From the NCBI RefSeq assembly GCF_018991925.1, contig NW_024737068.1:6437501-6501500 (forward strand): a DNA stretch of 64,000 nucleotides, written 5' to 3'. The notes beneath the pieces are model-generated. The model was not told where the DNA came from. It saw nothing but the letters and a program-made list of their open reading frames with translations, and did not search any database. Source of the stretch: Homarus americanus. Lineage: Eukaryota > Arthropoda > Malacostraca > Decapoda > Nephropidae. Shown here piece by piece: positions 21,254 to 32,718 of the stretch (its first letter is position 1; each line of letters opens with the position of its first letter). A program made the translations under genes and the position numbers.

Positions 21254-21746
21254 GGTATATTGAAAGTTGTATAAACAAACTAAACAAAGAGAAAGAGAGA
21301 TAGATAAATGGATAAATAGCTCCAGAAAAAAAATATAATGACAGTTTATAAGAGAAAGATGATAGATTGATATAAAGGCAGGTACATTAGGATATAAATT
21401 AATACTATAGACACTGCAAGAAGGAGTGACAGACAGTAACAGGCAGACAAAGATAGGAAAAACACGAAAAAAAGATAAGGGCAAAGACACAAACAGATAG
21501 ACAAAATAATACAAAGACAGTGAGAAACAAACAGAGATAGACAGACAAAAATTAAAGGCAGTTCCACATAGACGATAATATATAGAGTACAACTGACAGA
21601 AAAATAAAACTTTATATCCGTGTTGGCCGTCTCATCCCAGGTGGGTCATCAGGTAAACATCTCCCAGAGTCAAGTTTAATCTCAAGACGTGAATGTCATA
21701 ATACAGGAACCTTGAAGGAATGAATCACCTGATGTATTAACCTGGA
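21036..21746. other. GA/GACA-rich DNA, no gene seen
   Basis: Short (GA)n at 21,216-21,247, then AGACAGA-like words to about 21,545. Open frames here are repeat artefacts. Confidence 0.5.
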
Positions 21747-21762
21747 CACACACACACACACA

Positions 21763-23625
21763 ACTACTACTACTACTACTTTGCTGTCACTCGGAATCGA
21801 GTATGACGATCATCCAGCTATGATACAATAATACGAGTTATTAAGGATGTCACCTAGGTTGGTAAGTTATGAGGTGACTAAAGAGGCCGATATGGAACCG
21901 GCAGAGTCGATCACAGGTGTTGCACATGTGGGGGACTATATCTAGTGCGGGAGGGACGGTGGCAGCGTCTTTCCGGCGTTGGCGCCTGTCTGCCTCGTTA
22001 TACAGTCGGGTTAATTCGAAAAAAATAACACCTTCTTGTGTGGTGATCCTCCAAGCGTTACGGTGTGGAGTAATCGTCTCCCAGGTGAGAGGGTCGATTT
22101 GGCACTTTTTCAGGTTGGTCTTAAGACTATCCTTATACCTTTTCAGTCGCCCGCTAGGGCTACGTTTACTATTCATGAGGTGACTGTAAAGTAGCTGCTT
22201 TGGCAGTCTACTGTCGTCCACGCGGGTAACATGGCCACTTGGCCAGTCCAGTGTAGTTGTTCATGGATAATGGTAGAACAAGAATACTAGCATTTGTTCT
22301 CTTGTCTTCCCAGCGAACTCGGAGGATGGAACGTAGACTACGTTGGTGAAAGTTTTCAAGAGCCTTGATGTGCCTCCTGTATGTGACCCATGTCTTGCTG
22401 CCATATAGCAGGGTAGTGAGGACCACTGCTCGATATACGTGTAACTTTGTAGATAATTTCAGCTCCCTACAACTGAAGACATGGTTTTGGAGTCTGCTAA
22501 AGGCTTGAGATGCACATCTGATCCGATGCTGAATCTCTTCATCGATGTCCGTGGTGGTGGACAGGTGGGAGCCGAGATACCGAAAGTGGGTAACATTAGT
22601 AAGGGTAGTGCCGTTGAGCTGGATGGATGGTGGAGGCGTGGCTAAGCCAGGGGCAGGCTGAAAGAGAATCTGAGTCTTGCGTACATTAACCTCAAGGCCG
22701 AAGTGTGCATACGCATCTGCATAGGTGTTCAGGATCTCTTGTAGGTCGTATTTAGTGTGAGCGACAAGGGTGAGGTCGTCTGCATACTGAAGTTCAGTAA
22801 TGGAAGCTGCCGACATCTTTGGTCATGCCTGGGGTCGTCTTATGTTGAAAAGAACCTTCATCCGGTACCCTATGTCCACCCCGCCGGCTAAATTTGCGCT
22901 GGCACGAGTAAGGAAGGCAGCAAAGAAAATGGAAAAGAGTTAGTGCCAGTACACTCCCTTGTTTAACCCCCGTTTGGATGGGGAAGAACCCAGACTGGGT
23001 GCCATTGTGCAGGACACTGCTGCTCATGCCATCGTAGAGTTGCCTCACAATGGAGATGAATTTTGGTGGGCAGCCAAAACGGCTGAGGGTCCACCAGAGG
23101 GCTTCCCTGTTGACCGAGTCGAAGGCCTTGATTAGGTCGATGAAAGCCATGTACAGGTCACGACGCTGTTCTCTGCACTTTTCCTGTATCTGGCGGGCAG
23201 CAAAGATCATGTCAGTGGTGCCACGTGATGGTCTAAGCTCTAAAGCCACAATGAGTTTCTGGGAGGAAGTTTTCCGCTTCAGGAAGAAGTCTGTTTAGGA
23301 GGACTCGGGCGATAATCTTGCCAGCTACGGACAGCAGCGAGATTCAGCGGTAGTTGCCACAGTCTGACTGATCTCCCCTGTTCTTAGAAATATTGACGAT
23401 GGAGACGTCTTTAAGAGCTTCTGGGATTTCCTCCTTTTCCCATATATTTTCCAGGAGAGAGTGGAGACGGCTGGCAAGCAGAGGTCCTCCTGCTTTATAC
23501 ATCTCGGCTGAGATTCCATCAGGCCCTGAGGCTTTGTTACTTTTCATCTGTTTGATGGCAAAAGCTACCTCATCCAGGGATGAAAGATAGCTGAGATGGG
23601 TCAGCTCTGGATGCTAAGGGACCAA
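21763..23625 (-). mobile_element. RTE-type LINE copy 2, 5'-truncated
   Basis: Minus-strand element. Its 3' end is a (CTA)n tail (21,763-21,780) abutting (CA)n at 21,747-21,762. Its 5' truncation point near 23,625 abuts another CA-rich tract (23,626-23,655), so it seems to have landed inside a CA microsatellite. It starts just before the reverse transcriptase domain and lacks the endonuclease. It aligns segment by segment with the longer plus-strand copy at 53.6-57.9 kb. Confidence 0.9.
21850..23600 (-). pseudogene. RTE-type reverse transcriptase pseudogene (copy 2)
   Basis: Non-LTR reverse transcriptase, read right to left. It begins with the RT entry region KSNKASGPDGISAEMYKAGG (23,545-23,486). 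Motif A is FIDLIKAFDSVNREAL (23,147-23,100), with the catalytic Asp present. Motif B is QTGVKQGSVLA (22,980-22,945). Motif C is LQYADDLTLVAH (22,795-22,755), with both Asp residues intact. The thumb and C-terminal region contains YGSKTWVTYRRH and SLRSILRVRWED (22,405-22,305). A C-terminal C2H2-like finger ends at 21,850, with its last His replaced by Tyr. Frameshifts fall near 23,330, 22,890 and 22,230, so no full protein is made. The RTE/RTE-X assignment is by motif recognition. Confidence 0.85.
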
Positions 23626-23723
23626 CACACATACACACACACATACACACAGACTGAAACTCGCTCTCTTTCTCGTGTACTGTATGTTCTTATTAAATGT
23701 AAAGACGACGAGGGATCCATGCT

Positions 23724-23777
<54 letters not shown>

Positions 23778-24034
23778 AATATTCCATCTATACTCTCTTG
23801 TCTCTCAATCTGTCATCTCCACAAATAATTACATCCGGTCTGATGTCTGTTGGAGGGTGTTGAACGAATGCCTTCAGGATACGACTCTCCGTCTTCTCTC
23901 TCTCTCTCTTCTTTCTCTCTCTCTCTTCGAAGAGGACTCCCTGAAGGTCAGAGCTTCTCTTATCTCTCTCTCTTTTCAAAATCCTCTCTCTCTCTCTCTT
24001 TGCGACTGTTTCTTCATCTTTCTACGTGTGTCAC

Positions 24035-24091
<57 letters not shown>
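23626..24091. repeat. CA-rich tract and (CT)n microsatellites
   Basis: CA-rich 23,626-23,655, pure (CT)n 23,724-23,775, mixed CT 23,895-24,000 and pure (CT)n 24,041-24,091. Two short non-repeat segments ending in AATTACATCCGG (near 23,838 and 24,112) are duplicated, so the CT tracts lie in a segmental duplication of roughly 270 bp. Confidence 0.85.
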
Positions 24092-24098
<7 letters not shown>

Positions 24099-24890
24099 GT
24101 AATTACATCCGGCCTGGTGTGATGTGGTGTGGTGGGTGAGAGAGCATCACACAAACTCCTTCAGGTCACCACCCTTTAAGAAGACGTCTTTGACTCACCT
24201 CCCCCGTAGTCAACACCTCCCTCTCGTCTCGTGAATTCCGTGGTGCAGGAAGGTTCTTAGCTGGTTCTTTAAGGGGGTTCTTTTTTTGGTTCTAGTTGTT
24301 TCTGGGGGTTCTACTGGATCTTTAGACTTTTTAGTTTATTAAGGATCCTTGTTGGTAGTTCAGGGGTTCTTGTTGGTTCATTGGAGGTTTTTATTGGTAC
24401 CGGGAAGTTCTATTGGTTCTCTTGGGTTCATTAGAGATTCATGCTGGTTCTTGTTATGTTTTTGAGAGAGATTCCTTCTTGTTCTCTAGAGATTCATTAC
24501 CGATTCGACTGTACCTCAGACACTCTCGGGCTCTAGAACCGTACACATGACATCCTCGTCTACCCTGCGGTTGTCCAGTCATCTCTCGAAAGAACGAATC
24601 CCACTTGTGATAAACCTCGAACCCCGTACCTGTATCTATCTCAAGGTTCGTGAATCCCATGTATTCTGAATACTCCGATGATGTCTTTGGCGTGAAGGTC
24701 ACAGCTCCTTGGCATGGGAGTCTTAGTGATGTAGCCTATACTGTATATTCCTTGCGTCACTTAAGGCGTCTCGATCATACATAGCCTCTGGAGGTATTCA
24801 GCGAGTTACCATTGATAACGTCTGTGATATTCTCAGGCGATCTTCATAACTCAAGTTCACGGCGCGGGAAGTATATATACTGTATATAGC
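24092..24890. repeat. Degenerate GGTTCTT-type repeat and unique DNA
   Basis: From 24,250 to 24,470 a word like TTGGTTCTTGGGGTTCATT recurs about ten times at irregular spacing, a decayed minisatellite. The rest of the interval holds no recognisable gene. Confidence 0.6.
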
Positions 24891-25230
24891 ATCCAAGTGT
24901 ACGGGGAAAATATCATACGAGCGTGGGAAAAAATATCATAACGTGAGGAAAAACATCCAGTCGTGGGGAAAAAAAACATTATAGCATGAGGAAAAACATC
25001 CAGTCGTGGGGGGAAAAAACATCATGACGTGGGAAAAAATCAGTGTGGGAAAAAACAAAGCGTAGAGAAAACCATAATGGCGTGGGAAAAGAATCAAAGC
25101 AGGAGTTAAAATCACCCCGTACGAAAACAAAAATGTGGGAAAAAAACATTCAGGTGAGGGAAAAATCACCATAGCGTGGAAACAAATAATAGCGTGGGGG
25201 AAAACAAACATCATGGAGTTGGAAAGTTTC
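24891..25230. repeat. Irregular CGTGGGAAAA motif cluster, locus 1
   Basis: About thirteen variants of CGTGGGAAAA separated by 10-25 bp spacers that often read CATCATG or CATCCAGT. At least three copies are exact. A second locus with the same motif lies at 45,700-46,170. Confidence 0.85.
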
Positions 25231-25311
25231 ATATATCAAGGCAAATCAATATTTGTCATGTAAGAATATGAAAAAAGAGGAGCGAATCGTGTGTGTGAGT
25301 GTGTGTCTCTC

Positions 25312-25373
25312 TCACACTCACACTCACACACACACTCACACACACACTCACACACACACACACACACACACAC
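25312..25373. repeat. (CA)n microsatellite abutting a LINE 3' end
   Basis: CA run with CT interruptions, 62 bp, immediately left of the LINE fragment at 25,374. Confidence 0.95.
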
Positions 25374-25650
25374 CTCCTGCCACCGGCAGCCCCCCACCCA
25401 CCTCGCGCAGTCCGCCGCTACAACAAAATTCAGCCCATAAGAGCCCGCACCGATAGATATAAGAATAGCACCATCCCATCTATTGTTAAAATAATAAACA
25501 ACTCCTGATTTATGTACTGTACAGCCCTGTAAATGTATTCAACGCATATTATATCATTAAGTCTAAATCAAATGGAAGTTTGTATATTTTCAGCCACCGC
25601 CTGCAACTCTATTAATAAACCGTTTATTATTATTATTATTATTATTATAC
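25374..25650 (+). mobile_element. LINE 3' end (C-terminus, 3' UTR and (ATT)n tail)
   Basis: The frame ending at the TGA of 25,506-25,508 reads RYNKIQPI, RARTDRYKN and IVKIINNS, matching the decayed fragment at 7744-7842. The 3' UTR ends with TTTTCAGCC, a weak CAGCC/CTG hairpin remnant, AATAAACCGTTT and (ATT)n. That terminal block is shared with the three composite VNTR retroposons. The element is heavily 5'-truncated and begins at a (CA)n tract. The clade cannot be assigned from so short a segment. Confidence 0.75.
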
Positions 25651-25840
25651 ATACCAACCCCTGGACATCATCTATACTAGCGATGTGTCTGGGAAATATA
25701 TTCAGAAAATATATTTCCTGCCCAGTGGAGATATAAGCTACCCAGGAAATAGACTACATGAGGCAGTAGGTGAAGACACGTGTTGGTGATACATGAAATA
25801 TATCCTAGATTACAGTTGAGACGGTCATTGATGTGTCCTT

Positions 25841-25887
<47 letters not shown>

Positions 25888-25930
25888 TGTGTGTGTGTGT
25901 GTATCTATGTATCCTTCTAAGTTACTGGTT

Positions 25931-25961
<31 letters not shown>

Positions 25962-25978
25962 GGTGCATATGTATGTGT

Positions 25979-26021
<43 letters not shown>

Positions 26022-26091
26022 AGAGAGAAAACAAGATGGGACGAATGATTGTGACTACTTTTTGTATTACGATTTTCCAAACAGCCTTTAA

Positions 26092-26095
<4 letters not shown>
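25651..26095. repeat. Mixed (GT)n and (GA)n tracts
   Basis: (GT)n 25,838-25,902, (GA)n 25,933-25,959 and (GT)n 25,974-26,018, separated by short unique pieces. No gene. Confidence 0.9.

Positions 26096-26146
<51 letters not shown>
26096..26146. repeat. (CT)n microsatellite
   Basis: Pure CT run of 51 bp. Confidence 0.97.
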
Positions 26147-26147
<1 letters not shown>

Positions 26148-26307
26148 ATTAACCATTCTCTTTCTCTCCTTGCTCTCTTCATCTATCCCTCTCTCCCATT
26201 CTCTCATCCTTTCTCTCTTTCATACTCTCTCTCTCCTCAACCTATAAAACAAAAGAAAAATATAAAACTAAAACAATCTTAAATTTCTATTTTTCTTTTT
26301 CATTAAA

Positions 26308-26425
26308 CGAGGAGGAGGAGAAGTAGGAGAACGATGAGGAGGAGGAGAAGTAGGAGGACGATGAGGAGGAGGAGAAGTAGGAGGAAAAAACTGAGGAGGA
26401 GGAGGAGTAGGAGGAAAAAACTGAG
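26308..26425. repeat. 27-bp purine minisatellite
   Basis: Four units of GAGGAGGAGAAGTAGGAG with alternating spacers AACGAT, GACGAT and AAAAAACT. Confidence 0.9.
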
Positions 26426-27100
26426 ATTTTAATTAGAGGTGAGTGCGTGTGAGAGTGAGGGGAAAGGAGGTGGGTGGAGGGGGGAGAGTGAGGGGAAGGA
26501 GAGTGGGGAGAAGGGGAGGGGGGTGAGACAGGGGAGGAAGGAGAGTTAATGGAAGAGAATAAAAAGGATGATAGGAGGAGGAGGAGGAGGAAGAAGAACC
26601 AGGAGAGTTAGGGGAGAGAAAGAAGAAGGAGGAATTGGAGAGAAGGCAGAGAGGATTAACAGAGGAGAAAGAGAATATGAAAAACGAAGGAGAATAAGAT
26701 GAGGTGTGAGGTGGGTTGGAAAGACAGGCAGATAGAGAGGCAAACAGACAGACAGACAGAGAATAGGAAGGAAGTGTATGAGGATGGGAACGAAAAAAGA
26801 AAAAGAAGAGGAGGATAAAATGGGAACCAGAAAAGATTGGTAAACAGGAAAAGGATAAGTGGGTGAGAGGCGCTGAGGGGAGAGGAGGACAGGGGAGATG
26901 GCTGAGAGGAAGAGGTTCTTGTTAACCCTGAGGGCTTAAATAAGGAGTGAGGGGAGAGGGGGGAGCGGGAGGGAAGGCTGAAGAAGAAATCAGAAGGAGA
27001 GTGAGGGAGGGAGAAGGAGGGAGAAGGGGAGGGAAAGAGAGGGGGAGAGAACGGAAGGGGAGAGAGAGAGAGGGGGGATAGAGTGGGAGAGTGTCAATAC
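26426..27100. other. Purine-rich stretch
   Basis: About 650 bp strongly biased to G and A, with GGGGAGAGG-like words but no stable period. A few GACA units lie at 26,739-26,760. No gene seen. Confidence 0.6.
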
Positions 27101-28182
27101 CAGAGACCTTCATTATCCAGAAAACATGTGGACTCGGATTCTTAAAAGTTCCTACGTTAATTTCTTCTCGTTCCTGGAAATGTAAGGACCCATTTGCCTC
27201 ATTCACTTTAGTTACGATAGATTCCAACACAGAATTAAATGGACAGACAATAAAGATAGATACACAGACAAACAGACAAATACATAGACAGACAAATATA
27301 CAGAAATATACGGAGACAGACATATAGACAGGTAAAAAGACAGACAAACAGACAGAGACACATGGACAAAGAGGTATACAGACAAACAGACACACAGACA
27401 GATACACAGACAGACAGCACCACCCATTCTTCCTCACACAACTTTCTCCAGCCAACATAGTTTATCCATAAGAACAATCAATGTTTTAAGTATAGTCTTG
27501 AGTTAACCTTAAAATAACGTTTTAGGTTTACTTGATGAAAATAAACCATTCATGTACTCTTAATTATTCAAGTATTAATTCTTCTTCTAAGTTATTATTT
27601 CTATGGTTATTTATCTACTAATTATCATACTCATCTTTTACTTATCCTTATTCATTATTTCATTCATTCCTTTACTCATTTGTCTGATTCATTTATGAAT
27701 TTCTATTTTTTTCATTTTCCTAATCTATTCTTCCATTCACCTCATTTATTCATCCACTCATAACACTCTTCAGTTACTCATTTTCCTCCCCCCCTTACAC
27801 TCCAGCACTATCACTCACCCGAGGTCCACCTTGACGTTAACTTATGAGTCATTAAGTAATCAAGTATTCTTATTATGCTCCGCCACCGCGAGTTTATGAG
27901 GTGTCGAGACCAATTACTGAGAGAGAGAGAGAGAGCGGAACACACAGACAAGAAAAAAAAAGAATAAAACGTTGAAAGAAAAAGAAAAAAAAGGGAGAAT
28001 AAAGACAGGTACAGAGTGAGAGGAAAGAAAGAGAGTGAGAGGAAAAAAAGAGTGAAAAGAAAAAGAGAAGACAGAGAGAGAGAGAGACGAAAGACTCCAT
28101 TTCAGTAAATAAATTAGCTCAATGACCTTCCGAGAGAGATAAGAGTACCAGGGGCGTGAGTATGTACCTCAATGAGAGTTAG

Positions 28183-28184
<2 letters not shown>
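27101..28184. other. GACA-rich patch and unique AT-rich DNA
   Basis: 27,235-27,420 is a degenerate run of AGACAGACAAATACA-like words. 27,480-27,790 is AT-rich with ATTCATT words. GA-rich sequence follows to 28,090. No gene seen. Confidence 0.5.

Positions 28185-28267
<83 letters not shown>
28185..28267. repeat. Compound (CT)n(CA)n microsatellite
   Basis: CT run passing directly into a CA run, 83 bp in total. Confidence 0.97.
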
Positions 28268-28270
<3 letters not shown>

Positions 28271-28469
28271 GTCATCTGCATCACACCGTCATGCACGACA
28301 AAGGCTCCAGTTTGCAAGATGCATTGTGGCCGCTGTCTGCAGGATACATGTTGCATGACATGTTATGGTGATCTTACGTGCTGCTGCTACGCCTCAAACT
28401 CTCCCAAGACGTTTACAAATGTTCCTTTGTCTCTCTGCATCTTGACTGTCTGTATGTAAATGTATGTCT

Positions 28470-28499
28470 TCACGCGTGTATGTATGTATGTGTGTATGA

Positions 28500-28553
<54 letters not shown>

Positions 28554-28632
28554 ACAGTATGTATGTATGTATGTATGTATGTATGTACAGTATGTATGTA
28601 TGTATGTATGTATGTATGTATGTATGTATGTA
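28470..28632. repeat. (TG)n and (GTAT)n microsatellite
   Basis: TG run at 28,503-28,538, then GTAT tetranucleotides with two internal ACAGTAT interruptions, indicating duplication of an interrupted block. Confidence 0.95.
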
Positions 28633-28640
28633 TAATATAT

Positions 28641-29598
28641 GGTTTTCATCACTAATAAGTAACTACCAATTTTGTAAGTGAGGAAACTACGTCACTTACC
28701 ACTAAACATATATAATAACTACGTCCAAACTACAGCTTCCCAGCGCCTGGGATCTCACTACACCTCATACACGATTCTCAAAGTTACCTAAGCTAAAATT
28801 ATTATAAACTCATGTGCCTACTAGAGTCTCAGCCTGATATGGAAGCCATTTTGTATGCCATCTAAGTAACGTAACTAAAGTTGAGTCAATTAACTACACT
28901 ACTTCCAAAGTGTAGCTCTTGTAAGGCGAGTAATATATTGTAAGAACTTTTGAGAATTTATCTATATGTTTCAAACTAAGTGAGTCAGTTAGATGCTGCC
29001 TCACGTCTTTAGTTAGCGAGGAAATATAAACGTAAGAACCTTTGAGGATATCATTTCTGTCTCGTAACAAGACTTAATGTTACAGCACTTGTAAGAGAGG
29101 AAGGTGGGCGGAAAAATACGAAAAAGATGGCACAACAATATCAGATAACGAAAAGGAGGCGATGATTGGAGGAACCGGCGGTGTAAAAGCCAATAAGAAG
29201 TGACGTAGTATGTACCTATGAGCGAAGAGTGGGAGGCGGTGATTGGACAAGCTGACGGTGGTGTAATCCAATGAGAGATGAGATACTTTGAGGACAGAGA
29301 TAGACGGTGAGAGTGCATGAGAGGAAAACATATACGAGCCATTCAGGTACTACATCCTGTCCTAACACAGTGGAACAGATGATGATTGGTTGAGTTGGAT
29401 ATACCTATCAACCAATAAAAGATGAGGTACAATAACGTGTTGAATCTTCGCTTTTTATTTTTATTTATTTTTTCTCTTTCTCAAACAGTGAAAGAAAAGA
29501 CAGAGACGACGAACAAAGAAGAGGGAGAAACGGACGATGGAAAATGGATAACTTAAATATTACCTAAATGCTGAGAGAAATACGAGGTAAAAGATGGT
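28641..29598. other. Unique DNA, no gene seen
   Basis: 28,980-29,060 resembles the AGTGAGGCAGTTAGAT-type segment duplicated near 1.35 kb. Otherwise nothing recognised. Confidence 0.45.
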
Positions 29599-29600
29599 GG

Positions 29601-29641
<41 letters not shown>
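29599..29641. repeat. (GAT)n microsatellite
   Basis: Pure GAT run of about 43 bp. Confidence 0.96.
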
Positions 29642-29642
<1 letters not shown>

Positions 29643-29749
29643 GCAGGAGGAGGAAGATACATGAAAATACATATTAATAAATGCTTGAAAAAAAAAGTTG
29701 GCAGTGGTAGTGTTTATGTTCCCAGCCACGCCACAACACAGTCCAAGAC

Positions 29750-29872
29750 GCCTACCCTAACCTAACCCTTACCCCCCTCCCCTAAATTCCCGTCCCCCCA
29801 CACCCCCCTCCCCTAAATTCCCATCCCCACACCCCCTCCCCAAAATCCCCACCCTACCCCCCTCCTCTAATA
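29750..29872. repeat. C-rich ~33-bp repeat (minus-strand G-tracts)
   Basis: About three imperfect units containing CCCCTCCCCTAAATTCCC, preceded by CCCTAACCTAACCC. The minus strand carries many runs of three to six G, which could support G-quadruplex folding. Confidence 0.75.
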
Positions 29873-30654
29873 ACTGAAAACTTTAGAATTCATATAACTG
29901 ACTCACTTAAAATACGACGCAATGAAATTAGTTATCAAAATGCCTAAGAAAAATTGCATAGCGTCTCGACTCCCGCCCCCCTACCCCACGCGTTCTTTCA
30001 TCAAGTAAGAGACGACGACCTTCTCAGAATATTCGGCTCCTTACAAAGATTAAAATTAACTCCTACCGGTTGTTACTGGAGTTGTGAGAAAAATCCAATT
30101 ATCGTAATTTCCACAAAAAAAACTTTCTCCTCACTTTTTTTCCCTCAAAGTTTTGAATTTTACGACACGATGAGAACAACAAAGATATAAAATGATGTTA
30201 CTGAGAAAACTGGAAAAAAGAAGAAAAGAAAAAAAACATCCTATTTTTTTAACCTGACCCTTGAAAACACCCAGAAGAAAAATAAAAAACACTCCGAAAA
30301 AACACCCACACACACATGTAGCCCCCGCAAAAAAAAATAAAATAAAATAAAAATAAATAAATTAATAAAATTAAAAATAATAAGCACACATACAAAAAAA
30401 ACACGCTTAAAAAATTCATATTACGTTCTATAGAAGAAATCAACACGGAAAAAAAGTCGACGATTAACACAAACTCGAATAACCAAAAAAAAAAAATATT
30501 TCGTCAAAATTAAATCAAACTTGACACTTTATGGAAATTCTTTGGAAAAAAATATGTCAGGAACCAATTCAGGATTTCCTTGAACGTCTGGGGCTTAGAA
30601 TTTTTTATTTTATTTAGAAAGCTATAAGAGATATGAAAAGAGAGAAAAGAAAAT

Positions 30655-30658
<4 letters not shown>
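29873..30658. other. A-rich unique DNA
   Basis: Many poly-A and AAAT stretches, especially 30,200-30,500. No gene, RNA or element recognised. Confidence 0.5.
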
Positions 30659-30708
<50 letters not shown>

Positions 30709-30776
30709 CTTTTCCTTAATGGTTCTAACCAGTAATCTATAATAATTAATCTGGTGTATTTTTAACCTAAAGGCAT

Positions 30777-30827
<51 letters not shown>
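30659..30827. repeat. (GA)n and (CT)n pair in opposite orientation
   Basis: (GA)n at 30,659-30,706 and (CT)n at 30,779-30,827, about 70 bp apart. As complementary tracts they could pair as a long imperfect hairpin. Confidence 0.95.
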
Positions 30828-30830
<3 letters not shown>

Positions 30831-31010
30831 GCAGTAGTAAGAAAACAATTATTCGTTTTCTTATATGGAATTCTGATTATTAATTTTAAATACTTGAAAG
30901 ATTCCCGTGATTTCGGAAATTTACCAAAAATTTGGCACACTTACGTGAATTTGTGGGTACCTGTCATGTACCTGTTCCTGTACTTGTCACATCTGTCAAT
31001 ACCTGCCATA

Positions 31011-31340
31011 TACCTGTCAATACCTGTTATATCTCTGTACCTGTCAATACCTGTTATATCTCTGTACCTGTCAATACCTGTTATATCTCTGTACCTGTCA
31101 ATACCCGTTATATCTCTGTACCTGTCAATACCTGTTATATCTCTGTACCTGTCAATACCTGTTATATCTCTGTACCTGTCAATACCTGTTATATCTCTGT
31201 ACCTGTCAATACCTGTTATACCCCGGCACCTGTCATATACCTGTCAATACCTGTCATATCCCTGTATTTGTCATATACCTGTCAATACCTGTCATACTCC
31301 TGTACCTGTCCTAACCCTGCACCTGTCATATACCTGTACC
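31011..31340. repeat. 27-bp minisatellite (TACCTGTTATATCTCTG type)
   Basis: About seven near-identical 27-bp units (31,020-31,217) with CTGTACCTGTCAATACCTG at the junctions, flanked on both sides by degenerate units. The 27-bp period makes it open in two frames, giving repetitive Tyr/Leu/Ile/Pro or Val/Asn/Thr/Cys peptides that are artefacts. Confidence 0.95.
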
Positions 31341-31550
31341 TGAACTATATTTTACAACGTTCCCAAACAACCTTTAGCAAATCACCAAAAAACACTTTCC
31401 AGAGGGTTCAACGCCTCCTGCCCTGAAAGCAATTAGTTTGAGGTGAGAAAGTTTAATTGAACGATAGATCTACGTCCAATAGACATTTTGTAGCAGAGGG
31501 TAAAATACATGGTCTTGTTGTGTGAGGCTAGAATGTTGTGTGTTTAAAAG

Positions 31551-31552
<2 letters not shown>
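31341..31552. other. Unique DNA
   Basis: Nothing recognised. Confidence 0.5.

Positions 31553-31623
<71 letters not shown>
31553..31623. repeat. (CT)n microsatellite, 71 bp
   Basis: Pure CT run. Confidence 0.97.
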
Positions 31624-31627
<4 letters not shown>

Positions 31628-31920
31628 TGGTAGTTTGAAGACAACAGCTGATATGACGCTAACACATTCCCCTCATTGGTCAGTCTGCAGATGCCGTCAA
31701 CACCCTGACTAGCCACTCACACGTTGATATTCCTCCTTGTATGAATAAACTAGTGACGTGGCTTAGAACCTCGCCCCTCCCTTGTATTACATATGTCTGG
31801 GTGGCTGAAAGCGAGGGAAGTACATTGTATAAACGAGTACTGGTGTATGTACTTGAGAACGATTGCGTCTACTCTGTGTGAATAACTTACATACGTGCGC
31901 TGGAATCCCTGCTATGCCAC
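31624..31920. other. Unique DNA, no gene seen
   Basis: Nothing recognised on either strand. Confidence 0.5.
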
Positions 31921-32470
31921 ACGTGAATGGGATGGCGGAGCGGGGGAGGGAGGGGGAGGGGGAAGGGACGTAAGGGGGGGAAGGAAAGGGAAAAGGAAGG
32001 GGATGGAAGGAGAGAGAGAGGTAAGGGGATGGAAGGACGTGTGTGTGTGTGTGTGCCAAGGACAGCTATGAAACACCTCCTACATGGTCGATTGTCCCTT
32101 ATTTGTAAAAGGGACGCTTTGTGATGTGCGATTACACGCTGTCATGTATGGAGGAACAGAAGTTAGGTGGGTGAGGGACGTAGGAGGGTAAGGGAGGAAG
32201 GAGGGAAAGAGAAGGGTAAGGAAGAAGGAGGGAGAGAGAAAAGGGTATGGGAATATGGAGGTAGAAAGATGAGTAAAGGAGAGAGGAGGGAGAGAGAAAG
32301 AGAGAAGGGTAAGGGAGGAAGGAGGGAGGGAGAAGCGTAATGGAAGAAAGGAGAGAGACGGGTAAGGGGGGAAGAAAGGAGATAGAAAGGTGGGAGAGAA
32401 AGATAAGGGAGGAAAAACTGAGGAAGGAAAAGGGAGAGAAAAAATAAGGGAGGAGAGGGAAGAATGTGTA
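31921..32470. other. Polypurine stretch
   Basis: About 550 bp of GGGAGGAAGGAGGGAGAGA-like sequence, interrupted by a less biased segment at 32,040-32,160. From 32,190 a period near 40-50 bp is suggested by recurring AAGGGTAAGGGAGGAAGGAG. The minus strand is open over long stretches, but only as a compositional artefact. Confidence 0.65.
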
Positions 32471-32657
32471 TTTTTTATTTTTTTATCAGCTTTTCCCACA
32501 CATGTTAATTACAATGGCGGTTGAAGAATCTGCCAACATCCTCTCTCTCTCTACTCGAATACATATATATGGGTAGTAGGAGGAGGGGAAGGAGGGATAT
32601 CTAAGGGAAATATATGAAAAGGTTGCCTCTGAGAATAATGGGAATATAAACATCATC

Positions 32658-32718
<61 letters not shown>

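Noticed and set aside
26922..27458. 178-codon minus-strand open frame with Cys/Val/Leu runs
   Set aside because: Derived from GACA-type and purine-rich repeats; other GACA regions (49.6-49.9 kb) give the same peptide style.
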